Shown here: piece after piece, positions 11,714-22,349 of the stretch
Layout of the letters: every line of letters starts with the position of its first letter
Numbering within the stretch: position 1 is the first letter of the stretch
Assembly (NCBI RefSeq): GCF_051106095.1
Contig: NC_135786.1
Span: 92,946,501 to 93,010,500, forward strand
Direction of reading: 5' to 3'
Source: Pogona vitticeps
Lineage: Eukaryota; Chordata; Lepidosauria; Squamata; Agamidae
Length of the DNA: 64,000 nt
Translations under genes and position numbers: made by a program
The notes under the pieces: model-generated
Seen by the model: the letters and a program-made list of their open reading frames with translations, nothing else
The model's database searches: none
What the model was told of the DNA's origin: nothing

Positions 11714-12061
11714 CTAAAGGTAAAGGTTCCCTTTGACAATTTTTGTCCAGTCGTGTTCGACTCTAGGGGGCGGTGCTCATCCCCGTTTCGAAGCCATAGA
11801 GCCAGCATTTTTGTCCGAAGACAATCTTCCGTGGTCACATGGCCAGTGCGACTTAGACACGGAATGCTGTTACCTTCCCACCGAGGTGGTCCCTATTTAT
11901 CTACTCGCATTTGCATGCTTTCGAACCGCTAGGTTGGCAGGAGCTGGGACAAGCGACAGGTGCTCACTCCGTCGCGTGGATTCGATCTTACGACTGCTTG
12001 GTCTTCTGACCTTGCAGCACAGGCTTCTGTGGTTTAGCCCACAGCGCCACCACGTCCCTTA
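11714..12061 (-). mobile_element. Sauria SINE, copy 1
   Basis: On the minus strand it begins with a tRNA-like promoter: box A GTGGCGCTGTGGGCTAAACC and box B near GATCGAATCCACGCGACG. A unique body follows, and the end is the BovB-like tail GTCAAAGGGAACCTTTACC. The flanks share ACAAATTA (11706-11713 and 12062-12069), a plausible target duplication. Sauria SINEs are known to use the BovB LINE machinery, and BovB copies are present in this window. The element is nearly full length. Confidence 0.88.
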
Positions 12062-12196
12062 ACAAATTAGTACTTACTTGGAATTCTCTCTCTGTTTCTG
12101 TTCCCAAAGAAATGAACATGTGAGTACCAAAACATTTGCAACTGCAACAATTTTCTGAGAGATGGGTTGCATTTTCTGACAAAATTGCAAGGATGG

Positions 12197-12198
<2 letters not shown>

Positions 12199-12259
<61 letters not shown>

Positions 12260-12315
12260 TATGTATGTATGTATGTATGTATGTATGTATGTATGTATGT
12301 ATGTATGTATGTATA
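12199..12315. repeat. (GT)n(ATGT)n compound microsatellite
   Basis: About 50 bp of GT passes into about 16 units of ATGT. It abuts, on the right, a minus-strand L2/SINE tail (ACCCCACCTTTTTCCCTAAA), so the array probably grew from that tail. Confidence 0.95.
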
Positions 12316-12957
12316 CCCCACCTTTTTCCCTAAAGGGACCAAAGGCAGGTCCTTTTTCTCAAAATAACTTTGCAGGCATTGTCATTTCTTACACTATCCA
12401 GTATGAAGCAGGCCATAATTTACAGCCAGCAGTCTGAAGTGTTTCAGAATCATTAACAAGGCGGTGAAGCTATTAATTTTTGGTCAATAAAACTTCTAGC
12501 TTGTAATTCAGTTTGCTGAGTAATTAAAATGATTAAGATGAATATTAAAGGATATTTAAGAGATAACAGTTACTCTCAATGTATAACAGAGGCACATAAT
12601 TTATCTTTTACAAAATGATCTTTGGTACTCTTCCAGAATTTTAAAAGGCTTTCCAATACCTACCAATCTTAAGGAGTTTGCTGTTGGCCTGATCACCCTT
12701 TCACAGTAGGCCCTTGAAATGAAAATTGGATCAAGTCTTTGATTACTGTGAAAAAGGCAAATTCCGTGTGGGAATGGTACAGCCACATGGGGTCACCTCT
12801 ACAAATATATTGTCAAATGCAACCAAAAAAAAAAAAAAAAAAAAAGAGGAAAGAGAACTATCAAAGGTCTTATGAGAAAAGGATATAATCTTGTGGGCTT
12901 TTAAGCTTGTGAATTAAGCTATTGATTTTTGGCCAATATACCTTCTAGCTTGTAAGG

Positions 12958-13206
12958 AGCCTTGTGACAAAGTAGTTAAATGGCAGTAAAGACTCTGCTC
13001 ATGATCGGAGTTCAATTTTGAGCTCAAGTAGCTGGCTTAGGGTTGACTCAGCCTCCCATCCTCCCATCGTTGGTAAACTGATTTCCCAGCTCGCTGAGGG
13101 GGGGCCTCAATGTGTAGCCTACAAAATTAATCTGTCAACTGCCCAGATAGACCTTTATGCAGTATGGGATGGTACATACGTAAGCAGCACACTGTATCAG
13201 AGGTAG
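12958..13206 (+). mobile_element. tRNA-derived SINE with L2-like tail
   Basis: A tRNA-like head (GATCGGAGTTCAATTTTGAG as box B) is followed by GGCTTAGGGTTGACTCAGCC, a core ending AAAATTAATCTGTCAACTGC and the tail GATGGTACATACGTAAGCAG. This is a typical lizard SINE layout. Confidence 0.65.
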
Positions 13207-15790
13207 AACCAGGGACCTTTCTGTATGCAAAGTGCTTACCATGGTCCTATCCATGAGCAGACTTGCCCACTAGCCGTGGTGCTTTGGGTCCACATGAACA
13301 TTCCAAGATCTCCACAGAATCTATCAGTGGTTAGATATAAGAAAGCAGAAGTGAAAACTTGCACTGCACTGTGTTACTGTCTAGTTAGATGTGTGCTTCC
13401 CAGAAGTGAGACACCAGCAAAGCTTTTAAAAATCACTTTTTAGGTCACACTCCAAGGGTTTTGTTTGTTTGTTTGTTTTTCAAAGTGTGCAGTTGGAGAC
13501 AAAATGTGTCGTTAGGAAAAAAAACCTGTACACTCAAAAACTGGTAGAGAAATAGAGGGGGGAAATTATAGAGTTAAATAACTGTATATTGTGTGGTTTA
13601 AGTCTCTGGCTACAGAGCCAGAGGTTGGGATTTCGATTCTCTGTGTGGTGCCTCCTTGACAGGGGCTGGACGTGATAGGGCCCCTTCCAGCTCTGCAGTT
13701 CTAAGATTATTATTTATTTAGAACTTAAATGACAGGCCATCTTCACGAAGCACAGATTATAGAAGGATTTGGATGTAGAAGCTTCAGCTATACTTAACAG
13801 ACACTAAGGCATCCACTCAGCCAGAAGATATGTGCTTAAATTTTTTTGGGGGGGGGGGTGTTCTGATATTTATGCAGTTGGAAAAATCTGCTTTAAAATG
13901 AACAAAACAAAAACAATGGGAATCTGGAAAGAGGCCATCCTGACTGGAAGATCCTGGAATTTTAGCCAAAAAAGAGGGAACGTCTCCACCCCCCATTCCT
14001 AATCATAGTGCTTATAAGTAACAGAAAATCTATCTATAAATATTGTGACTGAGATGGTGTTGCAAGCAGAGGAGGTCCTATTTAAATTGAGCAAAATTTA
14101 CAGAGGAGTTAACTCTGTGGGTACCCCGAGTCAATGGGCTTACTCTATTAAGACTTACTATGCTAACCAATAAGATTTCAGTTGATCTAATACTACTTTT
14201 TTAAAAAAAAATTTCTAGCAAAACAACCATCATCCTCTGTTACTGTCTGAGGCCTGGCACACATTTAATCCACACAGACTGATTCAGTTATACAATATCT
14301 GTATACTGTTAATCTGAATAACTTTGCTGACATGATTTTGTTACAATGGCATAAAACAATTCAGGAAGTTTGAAACCAGCAGCAACAAGTACCAAAAGTC
14401 AAAGATCTTTCGGTTAAACTCTGTATTCCTGACTGAGGCAAAAGAAAAACACTTTTCCCTACAATTTCACATTCTCTCGTTTCTGGCAATTTCTACTAAC
14501 TAGAAAATATATCTGGACATTTAACCTGCCAGTTCTCATTTCAGTCACTTTTAGCCCACTAACCCAGCTTCATGCTTTAAAGGCGTCAGCTGTTTTTCTA
14601 GCTGCATTGCACTTTCTTCTTTCCAGCAAATGGGGTACATTCCAGCCAGCCAGTCTTTTCAGAACCATTGAAACAAAATATGTAGGTGGCTGATGCAGAA
14701 CTAAACGGTGGGGGCAGGGTGGGGCTTTTGACACTATCATTTCTTTTTCAAAATTTTAAAATGCATTTTTCGAACGTTTTTGCTCATTCTTGATTTAACG
14801 ATTTGTGACTCCATCAACAGTGCTACTAGATAGCTACATAAAAGACACAGAGTGCATTCTTCAGTGTACATGGGGGTCTGTGAAGGAGTCAACAAGCGGA
14901 TGGATGCTGCCTAGTGACTGTGGCAAATGCCAATTCTACAGACCCTGTTCCACCCTTCTCTTAGTACTGCCCGTATCAGGGAGTGGTCTCTGTAGCGGTA
15001 GAGAAGAGCTTGGGAGTTGTGAAGCGGTCCTGAAAATGAGCATGAGATCAGGAGCACCAAGAATGAGGGGAGGGCTTTTTCTTAAGTAATTGTATTAGCC
15101 ATCAGAATTGACAGCTGCTACAGCCACTCATAGAACTGTCATAGGACTTTGTCTCTTCACAAAAACTACCGAGAGGAAGTAAAAATAATTCAACATCTCC
15201 TTTCAAAGACCAAATTGGAGAGACAGGCATTTATATAGCTTGCTCCATAAATATCTTTCAGGGTCATAGCGCTGTAGTTGTATGTTTTAAGATCCCCAAT
15301 GAATCCAGGGGCTTGAGCATTTAGCAAACCTGGAAGGGTCTCGTAAATGGAGGTATACCCTCATCCTTAAAAATAAAGCATCCAGTTCAGTCTCACCTCC
15401 CAGCTTCTGCCACTATCCAAATATCTTGCAGCTCAGCAAAGATAGAAACAAATGAGGGTGAACTGCAATGAATTGCTTGTTATTCTTTTGTAGGCTGACT
15501 GAGGAGAAAGCAGAGTTGCTTGGCAAAGCTACTTTTTAAAATTGTCCACGATTTTTTGAAACCTCATTCATGAGAAACCTGCAGAGGAAGGGAGCAAGGA
15601 AGAAATGGAACTAAATTATTATTTTGAGTGGACTAATCAGCATGATACAAATTAACTTTCTTGCACTCGTTGAACTTAGGAAACAGAGAATGAAGAAATA
15701 ACTACTTTGAATAGATTGTCACATTTCTAATCAAGGGGCAAATGGTTGCTTAGATGGGTGGGTTGCTAAATAATTGTTAAAGCAATTCAT
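13207..15790. other. Intergenic, mostly unique AT-rich DNA
   Basis: Apart from a SINE fragment at 13590-13720 and old repeat words near 14100-14180, no gene, RNA or element was recognised. The part at about 14270-14700 looks non-repetitive and could hold old functional noncoding DNA, but nothing specific supports this. Confidence 0.4.
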
Positions 15791-15796
15791 AATTAC

Positions 15797-16210
15797 TTGG
15801 TTGTCTGTGAAGGAGGTCCAGAGGAGAGTGTGCCATCCCAAGAGGAAGAAGGAAAGGAGGGTGGGGAAAAACCCGGGAGTGCGAAAGAGCAGGAGGACCA
15901 AAAGGAGAACTTCGCTTCAGAAGAGGGGAAAACAGAGCGAGGTGGGAAATTTGAAGTAAGCCTAGTGGAGGAGCGTGGGAACAGGAAAGGGGAGGAGCAA
16001 GAGTTGTCAGTCTGGGAGGAGGGTATAAGTAACCAAGGAGAACGGTGGTTCGAGGTTGAACTAGAATTATGGAAGTGCAAGAGAGTGGAAGAGATTAAGA
16101 GAATACGAGAGGGTGAAGACACAGGAGTTGTTAAGGGACTTCTCAAATCTGAAACTAGGTGGGCTGCTTCCCGATCCCATACTGAAGGGAGATGGCGAGG
16201 TGAAATATAA
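15797..16210 (+). other. Glu/Lys-rich open frame, unidentified
   Basis: This open frame of 137 codons encodes a highly charged sequence (EEEGKEGGEKPGSAKEQ and similar). It comes from purine-rich DNA, so low complexity alone could explain it. It ends about 150 bp before the coding-like segment at 16370 and might be part of the same old gene or element. No domain is recognised. Confidence 0.25.
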
Positions 16211-16369
16211 AACGCTGAAGTGGTCCGTCATCGTCTTTCCTAAGAATAAGGGTAGAGGACACCAACTGATATGACCCGACTCGCGTTACAACACTCCTCC
16301 CCCTGAAGGAGACTGGGCCGGATACCCATGCTGCTTCACCATCTGTGGAGTGCTCCAATCCAGAAGACC

Positions 16370-16608
16370 ACCGATGCGGAGAAGTTTGGCCCAGAACCCC
16401 TGTGGATTTGATGGATGAGGGGAGGGAGTTTGTGTTGGACAGTTATGGCATGTTGCCTGAGTTGAGTTTCTTTGATCCAATAATGAACAATATTGGTTTG
16501 CCTGTAACCAATAAAGATGAAACTGTGAAAGTTAAGATGTCTCCTGTGATATTTCCCGTGCAAAATGAGTTGTCAGAATTTGAAACTGAACCCATTCACA
16601 TCATGTGA
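16370..16608 (+). repeat. Unidentified coding-like repeat, copy A
   Basis: About 240 bp encodes a peptide with DEGREFVLDSYGMLPELSFF followed by DPIMNNIGLPVTNKDETVKV and ending in EPIHIM. A second copy lies at 19288-19532 in the same orientation. The two differ at roughly one base in fourteen, and their two length differences are both exactly 3 bases, so the reading frame is kept. This pattern suggests the sequence was protein-coding when it diverged. The family is not recognised: it could be a decayed host gene, a transposon gene or an old viral fragment. Confidence 0.55.
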
Positions 16609-16620
16609 TTCACCCAGAAA

Positions 16621-17621
16621 ATTTTAAAATTTTAATTCAATTCATTGCCCATCTCCATTTCCTCAGTAGTGGCACTGGCGTGAGAGGTTGGACAGTAAGC
16701 TTCTTTGAAGAGGCATATTTTCTCCCCACTTGTCCTCTGCAAGCTGTCCATGGAGTGAGTGCTCATGGTGTTGAGGATGAAGGTGAGGCTTGCCAGGTCT
16801 CAGAGAATGAGCTGCTGTGCCAGGAAATGTCGGCCTGCCCTGAATCTCCAGGCCAGGCAGATAAATGTCAGGAGCGGTGGTGGAAGGGAAGGAATGAGTC
16901 TCGTTTATTGTTACAGGATGGCCACAGTGTTTGGGTACCCAACTCCAACGGGTATCCTCAGCGAAGACAACAGCCTGGTTCAGCTCCAGCAGGACGCCTG
17001 CCTTCTGGTCCCTCACATCCCCCTGGGGAAGAGGAAGCTTTGGGCCCTGCAAGAGGGAGAGAGAAAAACAGAAACTAAGGGGTGAGCTTGTCCGCTGCTG
17101 TCAACCGACTTCAACCCAGGCGTATCCACCCACCAATGTTCTGGCAACTTCATCCCAAAGTTGCGCCTGGCAACATTCACTGGCTTCCACTAGGAATATC
17201 CACCTGTTCATCTCTTCCACTCCGCAGGCAGATTCCACCAGCTTCTGTCTGCCAACATCCACCGACTTCCCCCCAGTCCATCCCCAACATCAGCTAGCTT
17301 GACTCCACAAATCTCCACCAGCCTCGAGCTGTTACCTCGCAAGCCCACTTGGCAAGTTCATCTGCTTTTGCCAGAGAACTTGCCTTGGGCAGAAGGGCTT
17401 GGTCCCTTGAAGCAGTTGCCATGGCTCTCTCTGCTGGACTGGCCTCTGGCCTCCCTTCTGGTCTCCTGCCCTGCCCAGCAAGCCCCTTTTATCTGCCAGC
17501 AGAGAGGTGGGGCTCTGTGAGGTCACCAAGACCCAGAAGAAAAGGGTTGGGTTCCCAAGGCAGCAGCACTAACACCCTCGGGATTGGCTGAGTCCTGAAG
17601 ATGATGTCAACAATCCCTCTG
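16621..17621. other. About 1 kb insert between imperfect 22-bp direct repeats
   Basis: The words ATCATGTGATTCACCCAGAA (from 16600) and ATCATGGGATTCACCCACAA (from 17622) match at 20 of 22 positions over their full length and enclose about 1.0 kb of GC-richer DNA. The part at 17100-17330 is a loose repetition of pyrimidine-rich words such as CATCCACCGACTTCC. No gene or known element was recognised. It may be an inserted repeat such as a solo long terminal repeat. Confidence 0.4.
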
Positions 17622-18029
17622 ATCATGGGATTCACCCACAAAAAGCTTGCCTTTTGCATGATTTTTTTAAATATATTTTTTTATTAGTGGCCTATAAATG
17701 TATCCCCTCTGATTGTTAAATCTCCCCATGTTGGCCTTCTGACAGGATTCTAGGCTGGTGCTCCAAAAGGTTATCTTCCAGCATTTGCACCAAAAGGAAC
17801 TTTCCTAAGTCGTGAGCTAGGGAAAAAAATGAAAGTAATACGTAAATGGATGAGGATGGGCACAGTCACACAATGTAGCCTTTGACCATTTGGGGTTTTT
17901 TTTAAACCTCTTATTGGATATTTTGTTCTTGCCCTTGCTATGAAAAAGATATTACAAGGAGCCCATTAAGAAAAAACCCTAAGTGTTTGAAACACATGCC
18001 AGTATTTTAACACCATCCTGGTATTATCA

Positions 18030-18290
18030 AAGATGCAACTGATTCAAAGACTCTCCCAGCCTTTGGAACTCCCTCCACTGGAAGGCAGATTTGCCCCATC
18101 TTTGCTGTCCTTCCACAAGCTGGCGAAGACCTTCCTCTTCATGCAAGCTTTGCCTTATGGACTGGCTGCCTGGGTTGGGATTTTGAATGGACTGTTGTGC
18201 CTTTTTGCTTTGAATGTGTTTCTGGTATTTCTTTTGTTTACTGTTTTTAGTGAGGTATTTGTTCCTGTAAACTCCTTTTTCCATCTCCTT
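18030..18290 (+). mobile_element. L2 LINE 3' end fragment
   Basis: The translation reads PLELPPLEGRFAPSLLSFHK then LAKTFLFMQALP, corresponding to the L2 C-terminal pattern LWNSLP...APSL..F...LKT.LF..AFP. It is a truncated and old copy. Confidence 0.6.
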
Positions 18291-18750
18291 TTGAAGCGTG
18301 GCAGGGACTGAACCTGCAACTTCATGCATGCCAGACTTGCTGCCAGCCTCTGAACTAAGTTGCTCCCGTCACATTCTCCATTGCTGGTGGCATCATTGGC
18401 CTTAGGTGGCCTTTGGTTGTAGATGCCAGACACCTATTCTATGTAGGTGCTTGCATACTGGTGTTTACGTAAGGTTTGAGTAACTTGCCCTGGCTAATTG
18501 AAAGGTGCCAAGGAGTATCTGGGTCACATGCCTGGTCATGTGCCTGACTGGTGAAACCATGATGTATCCCTGCAATTCATCAATCAGCTGCAGGTGGCCT
18601 CATATCTTATGCAAGTGCCAATGGGATTTCAATTAAAATGTCTATAAATAGAAAATGCTTCCTTTCTGTCTCCCTTTCAGCATTGAGCACATTATTGCAA
18701 ACGTATTGCAGACAGTTGGGTAGACATCTGTTTATCTTAGGCTGGACATA

Positions 18751-19117
18751 CAGTAAGACCCCAGTATCCACTGGATCAGTATTCACAGTTTCATTTATCC
18801 ATGGTTGAAATTTTGAAAACGATTAAAAGAAAAAGAAAAAACCTAGAAATAGGTCCTTTCACAATGTATTTACCCCAAACACTGGCCACTACAAGGAGCT
18901 CGAGACCATACTATGTATTGTTATTGTTGAAGAATATATAGCATGGTCTCTGGCTCCCTTGGTTGGCCAGTTCTGGTGATACAGGTGAAAATACATATTC
19001 TTGGATTTTGCTCTTTTAACATGCTAGCTATTATTGGAGTGTTCACTAGTATCCACAGTTTTCAGCATCCAAAGGGGGGCTTGTAACCAATCCCCTGCAG
19101 ATATGGGGTTCAGCCTG
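18751..19117. mobile_element. Tigger/pogo-like MITE
   Basis: The left end CAGTAAGACCCCAGTATCCA and the reverse of the right end, CAGGCTGAACCCCATATCTG, are similar inverted termini 367 bp apart. The left flank carries TA and the right flank TG, fitting a decayed TA duplication. Words such as TTATCCATGG and GGATTGGTTACAAG are typical of pogo-class elements. It is old. Confidence 0.6.
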
Positions 19118-19287
19118 TGCTTTCTGATTCAGAAAACGTGTTTCCCAGTACCAAAATCACTCCCCATGTCAAAATTTGTACGCACTTAGCGTATTATGCA
19201 TTCCTGCACGAATTGCTTCGTTACCAAAACGCTGAAATCAAGTCACAGCCAGCTGAACTCACACAACTACTTCCCCTCCGGAAGCCC

Positions 19288-19532
19288 ACCGACACGGAGA
19301 AGTTTGGCCCAGCACCCCTGTGAGTTCGATGGATGAGGGGAGGCAGTTTGTGTTGGACAGTTATGGCATGTTGCCTGAGTTGAGTTTCTTTGATCCAATT
19401 ATGAACAATATTGGTTTGCCTGTAACCAATAAAGATGAAGTTGTGAAAGTTAAGAAGATGTCTTCTGTGATATTTCCTGCGCAGAATGAGGAGTTGTCAA
19501 AATTTGAACCTGAACCCATTCACATTGTCCCA
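19288..19532 (+). repeat. Unidentified coding-like repeat, copy B
   Basis: This is the second copy of the 16370 segment, encoding DEGRQFVLDSYGMLPELSFF and DPIMNNIGLPVTNKDEVVKV. It carries one extra Lys codon and one extra Glu codon relative to copy A. Coding-like sequence may continue after it (a DLVKTLQESMKNQIPF-like peptide follows at 19537 onward), and this continuation is absent next to copy A. The spacing between copies is about 2.9 kb. Confidence 0.55.
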
Positions 19533-19599
19533 TAGGACTTGGTTAAAACATTGCAGGAAAGCATGAAAAACCAAATCCCTTTTGACAGCAGGCAGACAA

Positions 19600-21105
19600 T
19601 AGGAACAACTTCAAAGTTAGTCTTTAAAACTGACTTCATCTATATCTATCCTACGTAAACGCTCTGCAGAATAAATGTGCCTTTTCTTTCTCCCATCTTC
19701 CTGCCGGCCAAGAAGAAGATCCACTGAGAACGCTTCTCTAGAAGGTTGTTTCACACTGTCTTGTTGTCCTCCTGACTGATTGCCATGTCCCTTTAAAGAA
19801 CTTGCTTTTTGATGATTTTTCCCTCTTCGCTGTTTGCTACTTTGGTTTTTAGCTATAGAAGCTGAGGTCTTTCCAGTAGTACTAGAGTTCTGTCAAAATT
19901 TGGCCTAAGCAAGTTATCCAAAAATACATTTTGCCTAAAGCTTCATGCTGAGAAGCAGTCCATGATATAAGAAAAGCTGGGACAAGCCCTTACCTCTTTT
20001 AACTGAGAGAGATGCAGATCAGGGTGGAGAGGCTGTATTCTACAGTGTTGACATAATTCTGGAAACAACGTCTACCTTCCAAACCAGTCCCAGCAGTTTT
20101 TCTGTCAGGTCTTAATAGAATACTGTGAAAATCAGAAAGAGATAGTCATTTTTTTCCAGTCTGGGTTGCAGACAAAAAAGTACAAATTTACAAGGAGTCA
20201 CATCTCTTTAATGTAGTCGAATTTGTTTTGTAGGAAACATAGCCTTATACCACCTAAGCAGACTAGGTCAAAGTGATTAGAAATAAAAGCTGCAACCATT
20301 ACAGTGCAATCTTATTTGTGTTTAGCCTGGAGGAAATCACATTGTATTCACTGGAGCTAATTCCCAGGTAAGGGTGCACAGAATTGCAGCATTAATCAAT
20401 GCAATTACTCAATTAACTTATCTCTTTGCAATTAACATTTATCTTCCAATTCAATTATCCCCTTTTAAATACTCAAAAATCTTAGTACCCAGCTGGGGAG
20501 TTGGTATCAGTGATATAACCCTCTTGAATCTGGATGCATAAACTTTGTGGGTAAGCTGCCAAGCTGAAACCAAGCCGCCAGAGAAGTCTAGTTTATTTTC
20601 AAGTCACAAGTGACATTGTTCAGCAGTTCCCAAACATTAATACATTTATAAAATGGATCAAAGACAGACGGCTTCAACCATACTGATACTAATCTGTAGA
20701 GGTTCATGTATTCATTCCAGTTACTTGTCTTTGTTGTGCCATAATCCACAAAAGTCAATTCCATATCAACCTGTTAGTCTTCAGGTGCTACAAAACTCTG
20801 GTTGTTGCAGCAATAGGCTGGCATGGCTAATCCTATCTGGAAATTAGTTTATTTAGTATTAAGAAAAGGACTAAATAAAACCATTCATGCTTTTCTCACC
20901 AGAAGCTTCCTTTCAAGCCAGTACTGTCTTCCATCTCTCTCCCCAACTGTTTTCCCCCTCCATCCACCCAGCCTGTGCCAACTACAGCTTGAGTGGAAAT
21001 TTATCCTCAAATCTTTTCATTTCTTACTGGTCTTTCTCTCCACCAAACGTTCATTCGGCCTTTCCCTCTCCAAAACCCCTCCCAGTTCAACCAGGTATTA
21101 GGAGA
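19600..21105. other. Intergenic, no gene seen
   Basis: The DNA is AT-rich with scattered old repeat words (for example TGTTAGTCTTCAGGTGCTAC near 20773). No RNA gene or conserved frame was recognised. Confidence 0.4.
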
Positions 21106-21107
21106 TA

Positions 21108-21240
21108 CAGGCGTACCTCAGTTTACAAATGCCTCCGTTAATGTAATTTTCAGTTTATGATAGAAAATCCATTTAAAATAATGTCTCGGTTTATGATTTT
21201 TCCCCCACAAAAAAAAAATACACAGAAAGAAAGAGAGAGC
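21108..21240 (+). mobile_element. Tigger-like terminus (half element)
   Basis: After a TA at 21106-21107 the sequence CAGGCGTACCTCAGTTTACA is a Tigger/pogo terminal repeat, and related words (CTCGGTTTATGATTTTTCCC) follow. The opposite terminus was not found. Confidence 0.55.
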
Positions 21241-21599
21241 AAAATACAAAACAAACAAAACACTCTTCCTGAAACAAACAAAAAATGAAGCAGACAATTA
21301 AAGGGAAAAAGGTAAAGACTACCCCACACACACACATCTAAATGTAGTAGAATATGGAGGATTTTTCACCTACTTTTACCACTTGATGCTTTCTCTTTTT
21401 TGACTCCATCAGGTGGCAGCAGGCAAGCCAAGCAACAGCAGAAATAGTCTAAGAAAGGGAAGGGCAACAGAGATGGGGAAAGCCTATATGTGATACATGT
21501 CAAAAGCTGGAGTAAATTCATATCAAGGATTGAAAATTGTGGAAGAAACATTGATAATGATATAAGATATGCAGAATAAACTGTATTACTATCAGAAAA

Positions 21600-22345
21600 T
21601 AGTACTGACATGAGACAATTACTGAAGATTAAAGAAGAAAGTTAAAAAGCAGGATTAGAGTTGAACATAAAGAAGACAAAATTAATGACTGCAGGAGAAT
21701 TACATAATTTTAAAGCTGACAATGAAGTTGGAATTGTTCAGAGTAGACCTTTGGTCTAGATGGGTGGGGTATAAATCTAATAAAATAAAATAAAATAAAC
21801 ACATCATTACCTTATCTCTAGTATGAAGACTGCAGTTGAAAAATCAGAAAATGATTAAGGCTTGGAAGAGTAGCTGTGAGGGAACTAGAAAACATCCTTA
21901 AGTGAAAGGACGTGACCATGGATACCAAGGCCACAATCATCCATACAATGGTATTTTCAACTGTTATGACCGGATGTGAAAGCTGGGCAATGAAGAAAGG
22001 TATTAGGGGAAAAATAACTCATTTGAAACGTGTTGAAGACCTTTATTAATATCATTGAACAACAGAGAGACAAATAAATCAGTTCTATAACAAATCAAGC
22101 CTGAATTCTCAGTAGAAGTTTAAAGCTATCAAGTTTGGATATATAATGAGAAGACAATATTCAGTGGAAAAGACTATAATACTAAGCTGAAGACAGAAAG
22201 AAGAGAGGAGAACTGAACATGATATGGATTGGCTCAAAAAAGTCTGCTAAATCTGAGAAGGGCTGTTAAAGTTAGATCTTTTCAAACTCCATAATTCACA
22301 AGGTTACCTTAACTCTGAAGCAACTTGATAGCACATAACAGCAAC
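21600..22345 (+). mobile_element. RTE-like LINE 3' part, worn
   Basis: Worn coding words GTTGAACATAAAGAAGACAA, GTATGAAGACTGCAGTTG and GTGAAAGCTGGGCAATGAAG correspond to the C-terminal half of an RTE-type protein (..LNIKKTKLM.., ..CESW.MKK..). The 3' end reads GAAGCAACTTGATAGCACAT. The fragment at 62990-63610 belongs to the same family. A short SINE/L2-type tail with (AAATA)n lies inside it at about 21735-21800, presumably a later insertion. Confidence 0.55.
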
Positions 22346-22349
22346 AACT

